Below the pieces are notes generated by a model. It saw only the letters and a program-made list of their open reading frames with translations. It did not search any database and had not been told where the DNA came from. The position numbers were made by a program, and so were the translations under genes. This document shows positions 29,094 to 38,896 of a stretch of 64,000 bases of DNA, piece after piece. Source of the DNA: Flavobacterium sp. 140616W15 (GTDB taxonomy: Bacteria; Bacteroidota; Bacteroidia; Flavobacteriales; Flavobacteriaceae). The stretch covers positions 1,674,001-1,738,000 of the forward strand of contig NZ_CP033068.1 of assembly GCF_003668995.1 (NCBI RefSeq), written 5' to 3'. Position 1 is the stretch's first letter; each line of letters begins with the position of its first letter.

Positions 29094-32000
29094 ATGAGAA
29101 AACAATTATTTACTTTATTTGGAATTATTTTGTTTGCGCAAACCCTTTTTGCACAATCAAAAACTGTAACTGGTACAGTAACTAGTCAATCTGACGGTTT
29201 ATCACTTCCTGGCGTATCTGTTTTAATTGAAGGAACAGCTAAGAGTACCGTAACCGATTTTGATGGAAAATTTAGCATTCTAGTAAATGAAAATGAAACG
29301 CTACTCTTTAGCTTTGTGGGATTTTCAACTAAAAAGGTTAAAGTTTTAGCTGGTACAAGTGTCGTAAATCTAAAAATGACAGAAGAACTCAATGCGCTAT
29401 CAGAAGTTGTTGTATTAGGATCTACTGTCCGTGCAACACGTAAAGAGCTTGGAAACGCAGTTACGAGTCTAAAAGGAGAAGACTTAGTAAAAGCGCAACC
29501 AGGTGGGCTTTCAACAGCATTGCAGGGTAAGATTGCAGGCGCACAGGTTTCTCAGAATTCAGGAGATCCTGCAGGAGGATTCAGCATTAAACTTAGAGGA
29601 ACTTCATCGATATTAGGTTCATCAGATCCGTTGTATGTTATTGACGGAGTAGTTTTGAATAATGCTACCACCAATGTTACAAACTTAAATGTAACAACAG
29701 GAAACTCTAATATGCAAATTGGTCAAAATAGATCTTCAGACATAAACCCAAACGACATACAAAGTATTGAAGTGTTAAATGGAGGAGCTGCCGCTGCAAT
29801 CTATGGATCAAGGGCAGCCAATGGAGTTGTTTTAATAACAACTAAAAAAGGTGTTGCTGGCGAAACTAGATATACGTTTTCAACCAGTGTAACTTCAAAC
29901 CAGATTCGAAAAAAATTAGACCTGAATATGTCCGACAAGCAATTCGTAAGTACTTCTCCTGCTTTATTTCCAATTCAAGGAAATCCAGCAAGTCCAACAA
30001 CTGTAAGTGTATTAGGAAGAAATCTTGAAACAAGAACTTTTGGCGTACAGCGATATGATTATCAAGATGATATTTTCACTACTGGAATTGGAACTGATAC
30101 TTACTTTTCGATGCAAGGTGGAGATGAAAAAACAAAATATTTTGCTTCTCTTGGCCATTTGGTAAACGAAGGAATCATAAAAAATACCGATTTTAAAAGA
30201 ACAGGTGCAAAAGTAAGATTGAAACATGATTTCAATTCAAAACTATCTGCTACGGTAGGATTAAATTATGTTAATTCAAGCTCGAATGAAAAGCCAGATG
30301 GAAACGTTTTCTGGAGTCCAATTAATTCAATAAATATTACCAATAATATATATGACATCAGTCAAAGAGATGCTAACGGCAACTTATTAGCTGTTGATCC
30401 CAACAGAATTAATCCACTTTCGATTATAGAAACTTTTAAAATCAAACAAAATACAGACCGTATTATTTCAGACTTACAATTAAACTATGTGCCTTTTAAA
30501 AATTTCAATGCCGATTTAATTTTTGGTATTGACAATTATAACCAAAGAGGAAACGTATATATTCCGAGATATCCTTATATCGTTAATCCGGCCTATTACA
30601 ATGATGGTTATGTTTCTGAAGCAACAAATAGAGTGGTGCAATTTAATAACGATTTGAATTTAAAATATGTTTGGAACATCAACGAAAATTGGAAAGCAAC
30701 TACTTATGGAGGGTATAATATCCAGACCTATCGCGATAATTTTGTTGCTGTAGAAGGGCGTAATTTAAAACCATTTATAGAAACCATAAATGCTTTTAAT
30801 ACCTTAATACCTGGCTCTCCAAGCTCTAGCCAGTCAAAATATAATTTATGGGGATATTATCTTCAGGAAACCTTTGGTTACAAAGACAAATTATATGTAA
30901 CAATAGCTGGAAGACAAGATGCTTCAACTATTTTTTCAAGCGATAATAGATCACAGTTTTATCCAAAGGCAAGTTTTAGTTATGTCCTCTCAGACGAAAA
31001 ATTCATGGAAAGTATTCATGATATAGTAAGTTCGGTTAGAATTAGAGGTTCATGGGGAAAATCAGGAAGTTTAACCGCTATCAAGCCTTATGCACGTTTT
31101 ACCAATTATTCTACTGGAACGCTTATAGGTAACAGTACTTTTACTATTGAAGGATTCAAACAAGGAAATTTAGATTTGAAACCAGAACAAAGTGTGACTT
31201 ATGAAATTGGAGGTGATTTTGGTTTTATAAAAGATCGTTTAAATCTATCATTTAGCTACTACAATGCCGACATTGATGACTTATTATTACCTGTTCAGTT
31301 AGCCGCTTCTGAAGGAGCTACAAATACCATTAAAAACATTGGACAAATGAATAATAGAGGTTTTGAAGTGAATCTTAAATATGATATTATCAAAAAAGAA
31401 AACTTACATCTTGACGCATTTGTAAACTACAGCAGCAACAGAAATAAAGTAACGGGATTACCGCAAACACGTTTCAAACTAGATAGTAATTTAGCAGGAG
31501 CACCCGTTTTTGTTGAAATGGACAAACCAGTTGGGATTTTCTACGGAACTTATTTTGCAAGAAATCCTGATGGCAGTTTATTACTAACTCCAGATGGATA
31601 TCCTCAAACTGAAAAAGGAAATGCAAGCACAGGAGTTGCAGAAAGAGATCAAACTACAGGGCAACCAAAAGGAGCTATTTTGAATAAACAAATTGGAAAT
31701 CCAAATCCAGATTACATCATTTCGTTTGGAGCTAATTTGAATTACAAAAAATTTGGATTGTCAGTATTATTTGATGGCGTTCAGGGGGTAGATGTTTTTG
31801 ATGCCGATTACAGAACCAGACAAGGTGTTGGATCAGGAACAATCGTTGCTCAGGAACTTAACGGAGAATTACCACGTGGCTATATTTGGTCCGTTTATAA
31901 TATAGAAGAATTTAGAATTGTTGATGGAAGCTATCTGAAACTAAGAGAAATTTCTTTAAACTATTCTTTTGGAAAAATAAATAAGTTTTTTGATGACTTA

Positions 32001-32159
32001 ACCATCACCGCAAGTGGAAGAAACCTAATTTCATGGGATAATTTTACCAGTTTCGATCCAGAAACAAATTCTGGAGGGCAATCATCAGTTGCGAAATACA
32101 ATTTTGGAACAGTGCCAATTCCTAGTTCTTATTCATTGGCTGTGAAATTTCAATTTTAA
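29094..32159 (+). CDS. SusC/RagA-family TonB-linked receptor (second pair)
   Basis: Outer membrane importer of 1021 aa. A signal peptide ends near LFAQ, then the carboxypeptidase-regulatory-like domain (about 22-105, with VTDFDGKFSI and FSFVGFST), the LSEVVVLGST segment, the plug with DPLYVIDGVVLNN near 180 and AAAAIYGSRAANGVVLITT near 230, and a barrel ending in KFQF. It is about 90 residues shorter than the first SusC and clearly divergent from it. It is followed after 15 bp by its susD partner. There is no catabolic enzyme gene next to it, so the cargo is unknown. Confidence 0.9.
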   Translation: MRKQLFTLFGIILFAQTLFAQSKTVTGTVTSQSDGLSLPGVSVLIEGTAKSTVTDFDGKFSILVNENETLLFSFVGFSTKKVKVLAGTSVVNLKMTEELNALSEVVVLGSTVRATRKELGNAVTSLKGEDLVKAQPGGLSTALQGKIAGAQVSQNSGDPAGGFSIKLRGTSSILGSSDPLYVIDGVVLNNATTNVTNLNVTTGNSNMQIGQNRSSDINPNDIQSIEVLNGGAAAAIYGSRAANGVVLITTKKGVAGETRYTFSTSVTSNQIRKKLDLNMSDKQFVSTSPALFPIQGNPASPTTVSVLGRNLETRTFGVQRYDYQDDIFTTGIGTDTYFSMQGGDEKTKYFASLGHLVNEGIIKNTDFKRTGAKVRLKHDFNSKLSATVGLNYVNSSSNEKPDGNVFWSPINSINITNNIYDISQRDANGNLLAVDPNRINPLSIIETFKIKQNTDRIISDLQLNYVPFKNFNADLIFGIDNYNQRGNVYIPRYPYIVNPAYYNDGYVSEATNRVVQFNNDLNLKYVWNINENWKATTYGGYNIQTYRDNFVAVEGRNLKPFIETINAFNTLIPGSPSSSQSKYNLWGYYLQETFGYKDKLYVTIAGRQDASTIFSSDNRSQFYPKASFSYVLSDEKFMESIHDIVSSVRIRGSWGKSGSLTAIKPYARFTNYSTGTLIGNSTFTIEGFKQGNLDLKPEQSVTYEIGGDFGFIKDRLNLSFSYYNADIDDLLLPVQLAASEGATNTIKNIGQMNNRGFEVNLKYDIIKKENLHLDAFVNYSSNRNKVTGLPQTRFKLDSNLAGAPVFVEMDKPVGIFYGTYFARNPDGSLLLTPDGYPQTEKGNASTGVAERDQTTGQPKGAILNKQIGNPNPDYIISFGANLNYKKFGLSVLFDGVQGVDVFDADYRTRQGVGSGTIVAQELNGELPRGYIWSVYNIEEFRIVDGSYLKLREISLNYSFGKINKFFDDLTITASGRNLISWDNFTSFDPETNSGGQSSVAKYNFGTVPIPSSYSLAVKFQF

Positions 32160-32174
32160 TCAAATAAAGAAATC

Positions 32175-33452
32175 ATGAAAAAAATATTCATTCTTATAGT
32201 AGCCTTCCCATTACTTTTAACAAGTTGTAATGAAGATTATTTAGATCCAACCAAACCATCACAAGAATTAGTTTTTAAAACCAGAGGTGGTGTTATTGGT
32301 GCTGCAAACGGATTACAGTTACTTTGGACTGTTGATCGAACAAGTCCTGTTTACAATACAATTACAGGTAGTGGATTTACAACAAAAGAACTACGATTAC
32401 TAAATGCAGGAAATGTTGACGAAGGCGAACTTTCGGTTGGAGGCGAAGTAGTTTCTACTAGAAATTTGGTTGTAAATAATCTATGGTCACAATGTCTAAT
32501 AATTAAATCTGAATCACAAAAAGTAATTGATCATGTCGATATTTTGACTTCAGAAACGGAAAGAACAAGCGTTTTAGTTCATGCCTCCATTTATAAGGCA
32601 ATGGCACTTACAACTCTTGTGCAATACTTTCAAAGTGTACCCTTAACAACCGGAAAAAATGCAACCTTTAATTCCAGAACCGAGGTATTAGATGAGGCTA
32701 TTAAAATCTTAAAAACAACAGAACCTTATCTTGATAAAGCAACTGGTTTTACAGAATTGGTAAGTGGTATTAATTATAAAAATACCGTTTACGCACTTTT
32801 AGCAAGAACTTATTTAATGGCTGGAGACAATGATAATGCCATCAAATATGCTAATTTGGTCGATCTTACTTCTAAATCAGTATTTGTCTTTGATCAAATT
32901 AGCGCTAATCCAATAGCTTATATTTCGATAACGACTAATAATGTATTTCAGCCTGTTGATTTAACCCTAGGATTACCAGCAGCTTTAGCTCCTTCAAATT
33001 CTGATGGAAGACTAAATTTTTATATCAAACCAGGATCAAATCCTACAACAGCAACTGGTTTTTTCGATTCTAATACTAAATCAATACCTGTTTATCTACC
33101 TGGTGAAATGATGTTAATTGTAGCAGAAGCATATGCCCGAAAAGAAAATTTACCACAAGCTATTATTGAATTGAACAAAGTCTTAACCAAAACAGCTGCT
33201 GCTGATGCTTACGGAATTGGTGCAAATCTTGCTCCATATTCTGGAGCTGCAACCAAGGCCGCTGTTCTAACCGAAATTTACAGAAATCGTTGTATCGAAA
33301 TGTATATGTCTGGTTTAAAATTGGAAGACAGTAGAAGATTTGAACGTCCTGCTGCAGGAACTGCTGGAGCCGAAAGAAACCGTAATTGGTATCCGTATCC
33401 CGATTCTGAAAGAAACAACAACACAAATACTCCTCCTAATCCTGCCATATAA
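32175..33452 (+). CDS. SusD/RagB-family lipoprotein (second pair)
   Basis: Surface lipoprotein of 425 aa; lipobox ending LLLTSC with Cys18, followed by NEDYLDPTKPS in SusD style. A helical core (ATIYKAMALTTLVQYFQ-like segment, TARTYLMAGDNDNAIKYA) is visible, and the C-terminal EIYRNRCIEMYMSGLKLEDSRRF motif corresponds to the family's R-x-x-E-x-x-x-x-G-x-R-x-x-D-x-R region. The second half contains many Asn/Pro residues. It forms an operon with the receptor gene upstream and ends in a perfect terminator. Confidence 0.85.
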   Translation: MKKIFILIVAFPLLLTSCNEDYLDPTKPSQELVFKTRGGVIGAANGLQLLWTVDRTSPVYNTITGSGFTTKELRLLNAGNVDEGELSVGGEVVSTRNLVVNNLWSQCLIIKSESQKVIDHVDILTSETERTSVLVHASIYKAMALTTLVQYFQSVPLTTGKNATFNSRTEVLDEAIKILKTTEPYLDKATGFTELVSGINYKNTVYALLARTYLMAGDNDNAIKYANLVDLTSKSVFVFDQISANPIAYISITTNNVFQPVDLTLGLPAALAPSNSDGRLNFYIKPGSNPTTATGFFDSNTKSIPVYLPGEMMLIVAEAYARKENLPQAIIELNKVLTKTAAADAYGIGANLAPYSGAATKAAVLTEIYRNRCIEMYMSGLKLEDSRRFERPAAGTAGAERNRNWYPYPDSERNNNTNTPPNPAI

Positions 33453-33460
33453 GAACAGCT

Positions 33461-33494
33461 AAAAAATGAGGTATCAATTGATACCTCATTTTTT
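33461..33494. terminator. Perfect palindromic terminator after second susD
   Basis: A 17-bp perfect inverted repeat with no unpaired centre (left arm 33461-33477, right arm 33478-33494) ending in six T, nine bases after the susD stop. Confidence 0.85.
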
Positions 33495-33638
33495 ATTACT
33501 TTTTTTTATACTATTGACAACACCAATTTCCACTTTTAAATCTTTCGTTTTAACAGTCTTAAAACAATACATATTCAAATACCTTTAATTATATTTACAC
33601 AACAATAACCATCATATTTGACCTATATTAAAATCATT

Positions 33639-33956
33639 ATGAAGACAATATATTTACTATTAACCTTTCTTGGAATCGTATTGCCATTTTCACAATTTAT
33701 CCCTTGGCTAGTCGAAAATGGATTTCATTTTCCATTACTATTACAACAAATTGTAGAGAATCCATTAGCAGTTTTTGCTTGGCTAGATGTTATCGTAACG
33801 GTCATTGTTATTGTGTGTATGGTTGTTAGCGAAGGCAAAAAACTTAAAATGAGAAAATTATGGATTCCTATAGCTGCCTCATTTATTGGAGGAGCTTCTG
33901 TGGGACTTCCTTTGTTTTTGTACATGAAGCAATGCCATCTTGAAAACAAAATATAA
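33639..33956 (+). CDS. DUF2834-like small membrane protein
   Basis: Protein of 105 aa with three predicted membrane helices (about 2-20, 45-68, 80-98). The opening LLLTFLGIVLPFSQFIPWLVENGF followed by NPLAVFAWLDVIVTVIVI resembles DUF2834 proteins, small inner membrane proteins of unknown role. ATG 33639 is preferred to the TTG seven codons upstream because the first helix starts there. It is transcribed alone. Confidence 0.7.
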   Translation: MKTIYLLLTFLGIVLPFSQFIPWLVENGFHFPLLLQQIVENPLAVFAWLDVIVTVIVIVCMVVSEGKKLKMRKLWIPIAASFIGGASVGLPLFLYMKQCHLENKI

Positions 33957-34046
33957 TCCTACAATCTTTATAAAATTTATCGAAATTTATTGATCAATAG
34001 TCGTGAAGAAATTGTAGTATTTTAACCAACAAATGATAATATAAAC

Positions 34047-34634
34047 TTACAAGCTTAGAGAGTCTATCCTAGCCAAATCTTCTATTTTACCTATCCACAT
34101 TTTCTTATCACTTTCATCTAATTCATAAAGAGGTCCTATAAAATTACTCTGAATTGAAGAAACTCCACAATATTCAAGAATGCCATTTTTTAACTGAACG
34201 AGTCCGCTTGATTTATAAATGTTTTCATAATCAGTTTCAGATAAATCACCTGCTGTTGTAATTATTCTTCCCGTTTTACCATTTAATAATCCCTCGCTTA
34301 GATGTCCTTTATTACTTTTAAAAGCAATACCTGGCAAAAAGGCTCTATCAAAAAATCCTTTCATAATTGCTGGCATACCAAGCCACCATATAGGATGAAT
34401 CCAAATCTGATGATTACTCCATTTAATATCTTCTAATGCTTTTACTAAATCGGGTTCTAACTCTATTCTTTGTTTATAACCAAACTGTAAATTAGGATTA
34501 AAATCCATTTCTCCAATAGCAATATAACGTACTTCTGAACCTGCATCTGATGCAGATTTAATATAGGAATGGGCAATCGCACTGTTAAAACTATTCTTGT
34601 CAGGATGCCCGTTAATAACTACTATTTTTTTCAT
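34047..34634 (-). CDS. NAD(P)H-quinone oxidoreductase, flavodoxin-2 fold
   Basis: Cytoplasmic flavoprotein of 195 aa that should reduce quinones or similar compounds with NAD(P)H. Residues 1-20 show the VINGHPDKNSFN phosphate-binding loop of the FMN/FAD site, and HPIWWLGMPAIMKGFFDRAF near 85-110 is the conserved central motif of the KefF/MdaB/NQO group. Its ATG overlaps the stop of the upstream hydrolase gene by four bases, which indicates translational coupling. It is the last gene of the 36556-34047 operon, whose members together suggest detoxification of reactive carbonyls or quinones. Confidence 0.85.
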   Translation of the reverse strand: MKKIVVINGHPDKNSFNSAIAHSYIKSASDAGSEVRYIAIGEMDFNPNLQFGYKQRIELEPDLVKALEDIKWSNHQIWIHPIWWLGMPAIMKGFFDRAFLPGIAFKSNKGHLSEGLLNGKTGRIITTAGDLSETDYENIYKSSGLVQLKNGILEYCGVSSIQSNFIGPLYELDESDKKMWIGKIEDLARIDSLSL

Positions 34635-35596
34635 TCTTCTTGATTTAAAATTTGTTTAAATAATTCAATTTGTTGATAATAAAAAATATCTGATAATGAG
34701 CTCGGAAAGAAATCAAAAGCATGTACAGCACCTTTTATTTCCATTAGATTAACAACACTACCTGCATCCTTTAATTTTTGTGCATACAATTTTCCTTCAT
34801 CTTTCAATGGATCTAACTCACACACAATAATAGTGGCATCTGGTAAATCATTGAAGTTGTCTTCTAATAAAGGAACTGCATATTTAGGTGGTTTTGTCAT
34901 ATTGTGTTGCAAGTAATGTTTCCACATCCATTCTGCTGCATTTTTAGTTTGCATAGGTGCATTTGCTAATTCATTGATAGATGATGTTTGTAAAAGATGG
35001 CTCATTGGAGGATACAACAAAAACTGATGTCTGATTTCTATTTCTTTTTTATCTCTTGCCAAATGCGTAACCGATGCTGCAATTGTTCCTCCAGCACTAC
35101 TCCCTCCTATTAGGATTTTATTTTTGTTTCCTTCTATATCATCTGCATATTTGGACAACCATGATAAAACATCATATCCATCTTCAATAGCTGCTGGAAA
35201 TGGATACTCAGGAGCCAAACGGTAATCAACAGAAACAATTAGCATATTTGTATCAAGAGCCAACCGAAAGAATATAAAATCATATTGCTCAGGAGTACCA
35301 TATATAAATGCACCTCCATGAAAATAGAGTAATACTGGTAAATTTTGTTTCCCTTTTGGCTTATATATTCTCAATCTAATTTCTCTTGATTTATCAGAAG
35401 ATGGAATCTGAATATTCTCAACAGAAAGATATTCTGGAACTGCAATTGCCTCTTCTTTTAAGGAAACATCCATTTCCTCTTTCCTGATTTTTGCAGGGTC
35501 ATTCGCTAACAATGCTTCGTAATCTATGTGGTTAAACGGGCTATTAAGAATAGCTTTCCAAAGATCTGTATCTATCTTTTTAATTATACTTTCCAT
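34631..35596 (-). CDS. Alpha/beta hydrolase, hormone-sensitive lipase family
   Basis: Esterase of 321 aa. The oxyanion motif HGGAF is at about residue 95, the nucleophile motif GGSSAGG near 165 and the acid/His end DPLKDEGKLYAQKL...VHAFDFF near 260-290, giving the complete Ser-Asp-His set of the HSL (group IV) esterases. Length is normal. It is the middle gene of an oxidoreductase operon, 12 bp after the MDR gene and overlapping the quinone reductase gene. The natural ester is unknown. Confidence 0.9.
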   Translation of the reverse strand: MESIIKKIDTDLWKAILNSPFNHIDYEALLANDPAKIRKEEMDVSLKEEAIAVPEYLSVENIQIPSSDKSREIRLRIYKPKGKQNLPVLLYFHGGAFIYGTPEQYDFIFFRLALDTNMLIVSVDYRLAPEYPFPAAIEDGYDVLSWLSKYADDIEGNKNKILIGGSSAGGTIAASVTHLARDKKEIEIRHQFLLYPPMSHLLQTSSINELANAPMQTKNAAEWMWKHYLQHNMTKPPKYAVPLLEDNFNDLPDATIIVCELDPLKDEGKLYAQKLKDAGSVVNLMEIKGAVHAFDFFPSSLSDIFYYQQIELFKQILNQEE

Positions 35597-35608
35597 ATCT
35601 CAATTGCA

Positions 35609-36556
35609 TTATAATTTTACCACAACTTTCCCCACTGTACGCCCCGTTTCAATTTGCAGATGTGCTTTTGCCATTTCATCAAACTCAAAAACGTGAGAAA
35701 CATAAGGTTTCAGTATTCCTTTTTCTAACAAAGAAGCGATATATTGCATGTCCTGACCGCTAGAATATACAGCCATAAAATAACAAGCATGCAAGTTTTT
35801 TTCTTTAGCTTTTAACTCATCTTCTTTCGTATGTCCTGAGGGCAATGTAACAATGGTTCCAAATTGTTTTAATACTTGTACTGATTTTTGAAAATTCTCT
35901 CCTCCAACAGATTCTAATACAAAATCAATATCAGTAAGTACTTCTTCAAAACGAATTGTTTTATAATCAATATGTTCATCTGCACCTAACTTAAGAACAA
36001 AATCGCGATTGGAAACCGATGAAACAGCAATAACATAAGCACCAATATGCTTCGCAATCTGTATAGCAAAATGCCCTACACCACCCGAAGCCGCATGAAT
36101 AAGAACCTTATCTTTTGGTCTCAATTTCCCATAATCTTTAAATGCTTGCCAAGCTGTTAATGCTGCCAAAGTGCTAGCAGCAGCTTCGACATGACTGCTG
36201 TTTTTAGGTTTTAGTGCAAGATGCTCCTCGAGAGCTGCTACATATTCGGCATATCCTCTGCCATGCCCAACGAAATTTACCATTCCAAATACTTCATCAC
36301 CAATTTGAAATCTAGTAACTTCATTTCCTATTTCTACAACTTCGCCCGAAATATCCCAACCCAAAATCAATGGATCATATTGAACCAATTCTTCTGCAAG
36401 TGGAGCCTGGCGACTACGAACTTTTACATCTACCGGATTAATACCAATTGCTTTTACTTTAACAAGTACTTCATTTGCTTTTATTTCAGGTTTTTGGATG
36501 TCTTTATAAACAAGATTCTCAGTGCCTCCAAACTTTGCCAATACGATTGCTTTCAT
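35609..36556 (-). CDS. NADP-dependent oxidoreductase, zinc-independent MDR (quinone oxidoreductase) type
   Basis: Medium-chain dehydrogenase/reductase of 315 aa. The GroES-like N-terminus (MKAIVLAKFGG...NPVDVKVRS) is followed by the nucleotide-binding motif HAASGGVGHFAIQIAKHIGAYVI near 150-175. Cys/His ligands for catalytic zinc are absent, so it belongs with the quinone oxidoreductase-like, NADPH-using members. It is the first gene of a three-gene operon with its own divergent-side promoter and faces an AraC regulator. Confidence 0.9.
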   Translation of the reverse strand: MKAIVLAKFGGTENLVYKDIQKPEIKANEVLVKVKAIGINPVDVKVRSRQAPLAEELVQYDPLILGWDISGEVVEIGNEVTRFQIGDEVFGMVNFVGHGRGYAEYVAALEEHLALKPKNSSHVEAAASTLAALTAWQAFKDYGKLRPKDKVLIHAASGGVGHFAIQIAKHIGAYVIAVSSVSNRDFVLKLGADEHIDYKTIRFEEVLTDIDFVLESVGGENFQKSVQVLKQFGTIVTLPSGHTKEDELKAKEKNLHACYFMAVYSSGQDMQYIASLLEKGILKPYVSHVFEFDEMAKAHLQIETGRTVGKVVVKL

Positions 36557-36576
36557 ATTACTTCTATTTATTTAAG

Positions 36577-36584
36577 CAAAAATA
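36577..36584 (-). promoter_or_regulatory. Promoter -7 element of oxidoreductase operon
   Basis: On the minus strand this reads TATTTTTG, an exact TAnnTTTG match, 20 bp before the oxidoreductase ATG at 36556. Confidence 0.5.
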
Positions 36585-36630
36585 GACTGGTAAAAAGGAT
36601 AAAAACAGGTACAATTAATGCTTATTCAGG

Positions 36631-36638
36631 TATCTTTG
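36631..36638 (+). promoter_or_regulatory. Promoter -7 element of araC-type gene (TATCTTTG)
   Basis: Exact TAnnTTTG match only four bases before the assigned ATG 36643, so the transcript would begin at or near the start codon. Confidence 0.45.
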
Positions 36639-36642
36639 CAAT

Positions 36643-37476
36643 ATGGCTAGAGAAAACATCTATCAATCGCTTGAAGTATTCTACGAGAAAGTAGATGAAT
36701 GTCCTTTACGTGACAGGTTGTTCAATTTTTTTGAACTCGTTTACGTTATATCGGGTACTGGGAATCATACGGTAAATGGAAATACGTTTCCTTACCTTGC
36801 TGGAGATTTGTTTTTAATAACACCAAATGATTCTCATGGATTTGATTTAGAAAGTACCTGTGAATTTATGGTAGTTCGTTTTGGCGAAAGCTATATCAAA
36901 GAGTTCCAATGGAAAAGTATAGACCATATAGAGTGTCTTTTATATTACGCCTCTCATTTATCAGGTTCAGTGCTCGTAAATAATGATGACAAAGAAATGA
37001 TTATTTTACTGATGCGAAATCTACAACAAGCTACGGAGCTTCAAGCAATGTATAGCGAAGATCTCATAAGTCATTTAGTAAATGCAATTATTGTCATTGC
37101 AGCCAGAAACATTGCTATAATTAAACCTCAGAGCATCTCACCCAATGCAGATATTCGCACATTGCAAATATTAGATTATATCCAAGAACATATCCGCCAG
37201 CCAGAATTTTTGAAAGTGGCTGTAATTGCTGAAAAATTTGGCTTGTCACCCACTTATCTTGGAAGCTACTTCCGAAAACAATGCAACGAATCGATACAGG
37301 AATATATTTCTTCTTATCGCATCCGACTAATAGAACATCGATTGCGTTTCAGCGATAAAAGGGTGCATGAAATTGCCGATGAATTTGGATTTGTAGATGA
37401 AAGTCATATCAATAAGTTTTTCAAACGACATAAAGAACTTACTCTTAAAGCATATAGAATTGGATTGAGTAACTGA
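36643..37476 (+). CDS. AraC-family transcriptional regulator
   Basis: Soluble regulator of 277 aa. The N-terminal cupin-like effector domain (about 1-140) has FFELVYVISGTGNHTVNGN and the LITPNDSHGF motif typical of AraC ligand domains; the C-terminal double helix-turn-helix (about 175-275) has VIAEKFGLSPTYLGSYFRKQ and IADEFGFVDESHINKFFKRH. It is divergent from the MDR-esterase-quinone reductase operon with an 86-bp shared region that holds promoters for both, so it most likely controls that operon. The promoter lies unusually close to the start codon. Confidence 0.9.
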   Translation: MARENIYQSLEVFYEKVDECPLRDRLFNFFELVYVISGTGNHTVNGNTFPYLAGDLFLITPNDSHGFDLESTCEFMVVRFGESYIKEFQWKSIDHIECLLYYASHLSGSVLVNNDDKEMIILLMRNLQQATELQAMYSEDLISHLVNAIIVIAARNIAIIKPQSISPNADIRTLQILDYIQEHIRQPEFLKVAVIAEKFGLSPTYLGSYFRKQCNESIQEYISSYRIRLIEHRLRFSDKRVHEIADEFGFVDESHINKFFKRHKELTLKAYRIGLSN

Positions 37477-37603
37477 TGTTATAGCAACTTTAGGATATAC
37501 TTTTATAATGACTCCATAATTCGAATTAAATGCAGTAGTTAAAAGCTCTCTTTTGAATTTATAAAATAAAAACAGGTATTGATTTTGGGTCAAATTTATT
37601 AAG

Positions 37604-37957
37604 CTATATTATCAAATCAATTAGCCCGCATAAACCTGCTCCGATTAGTATGGTCCAAGAAATCCAATCTTTAAATTCATTGTTTTTATGTTTCAAAAAT
37701 AAAACATGAAGTCCCAAATGTATAATCGTAAAGATGTTGAAACTTTTAATAAATACTGCTATGTCCTGACTATGTGTTAGCTCCCAATAAATAAAAAAGA
37801 ATAATGGAATATGCACTAAAATGAATACTATATATCCTAATTTGTCGCTTAGTAAAGAAAGTCCAGGGAAAATTCTCCATTCTCTACATCGTATTGCGTC
37901 CATTTCGTGGATTGTAATAAACGAAAGTCCTAAATAAAAGAAAATATGATCTATCAT
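37604..37957 (-). CDS. DUF6713-like small membrane protein
   Basis: Protein of 117 aa with about four membrane helices. The opening FYLGLSFITIHEMDAIRCREWRI is similar to DUF6713 proteins (a HE-x-DA motif followed by R-x-x-EWR), as far as I can recall that family. The molecular role is unknown. It is encoded alone between an AraC gene and a DinB gene on its own strand. Confidence 0.65.
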   Translation of the reverse strand: MIDHIFFYLGLSFITIHEMDAIRCREWRIFPGLSLLSDKLGYIVFILVHIPLFFFIYWELTHSQDIAVFIKSFNIFTIIHLGLHVLFLKHKNNEFKDWISWTILIGAGLCGLIDLII

Positions 37958-38206
37958 TATATTGAATTTATTTCCGTCTTGTTTAATTTATCTTAGACTT
38001 CAAGTAATTTAGGCTTTGTTGATATCCAAAATAAATTACAAAACGAATTTACAAATAATGTTTAACAAAACTCTCTTTGCGATTTAGTGATTATGCTACA
38101 CTTTAGTAAAATATGCTATCATTTGTTTTGCTCTTTTATTTTCACTCAATTAATTTAAGCAATAGTACAACCAAAGGCTAATTGTACATAACCGAAAAAT
38201 TAACAA

Positions 38207-38731
38207 CTATTTTTTTAATATTGAAAAGTAATAATTTTCTATAAAGCGGATATGATGAATTTGATGTCCAATAATATTGAATGCCATAGCTTCAATAGTA
38301 ATCCGATGTTTCCAATTGATTCCTGATTTTTGAAAATCAAGTTCATCAAAAGTGCTGAATAATTCTATTGTAGATTTCCTAACAGCAATTAATTCGGTAA
38401 TAATTTGTTCGATAGTTTTACTATTAGCTTTTGATTGTCGGGCCATTTCTATTTCATCAAATGCAATTACAAAATCATTCTCATTTCTTGCAAATTTTAA
38501 TGTGCCAGCAATTAAAAGTCTTTCAATATCAGTAACGTGTTGCAAAATTTCTTTTATAGTCCATTTATCTGCTTGGTACGTTTTATTTCCGATGAGTTTA
38601 ACTTTTTGCAAATCTAGAGCCTCAATTTGTTTCAAACTTTCCTCAAAAGCCTGAAACAAAACAATATCCTCAACTAAATTAATATAACGGTCAAAATAGT
38701 CAGGTAATACTTTTATTTCTGTTCGTTTCAT
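38207..38731 (-). CDS. DinB-family protein (putative metal-dependent hydrolase fold)
   Basis: Four-helix-bundle protein of 174 aa. KWTIKEILQHVTDIERLLI near 50-70 gives the first His of the DinB/YfiT metal site, and FNIIGHQIHHIRFIENYY near 150-168 supplies the HxxxH pair, so the three-His metal site looks complete. Family members include thiol-transferases and damage-induced proteins; the substrate is not known here. It is monocistronic. Confidence 0.8.
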   Translation of the reverse strand: MKRTEIKVLPDYFDRYINLVEDIVLFQAFEESLKQIEALDLQKVKLIGNKTYQADKWTIKEILQHVTDIERLLIAGTLKFARNENDFVIAFDEIEMARQSKANSKTIEQIITELIAVRKSTIELFSTFDELDFQKSGINWKHRITIEAMAFNIIGHQIHHIRFIENYYFSILKK

Positions 38732-38833
38732 AACAATGTTTACAAATAATTATTAAATGCTTTAATCGTAATAGCTAACGCAATAAAACATTTATTATTC
38801 AATACTTCAAATTAAAAGCTTTTTCTTATAAAA

Positions 38834-38859
38834 AAAGCTCCAGATTTCTCTGAAGCTTT
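38834..38859 (-). terminator. Terminator hairpin, conserved copy a
   Basis: On the minus strand the stem AAAGCTTCAGA / TCTGGAGCTTT with a GAAA loop is followed by seven T. It lies 38 bp past the Ppx/GppA-like gene stop. The same 24-bp hairpin recurs at 53385, 54906 and 58991. Confidence 0.75.
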
Positions 38860-38896
38860 ATCATAATAGCCTTTGACGAAGGTTCTATAAAATACC

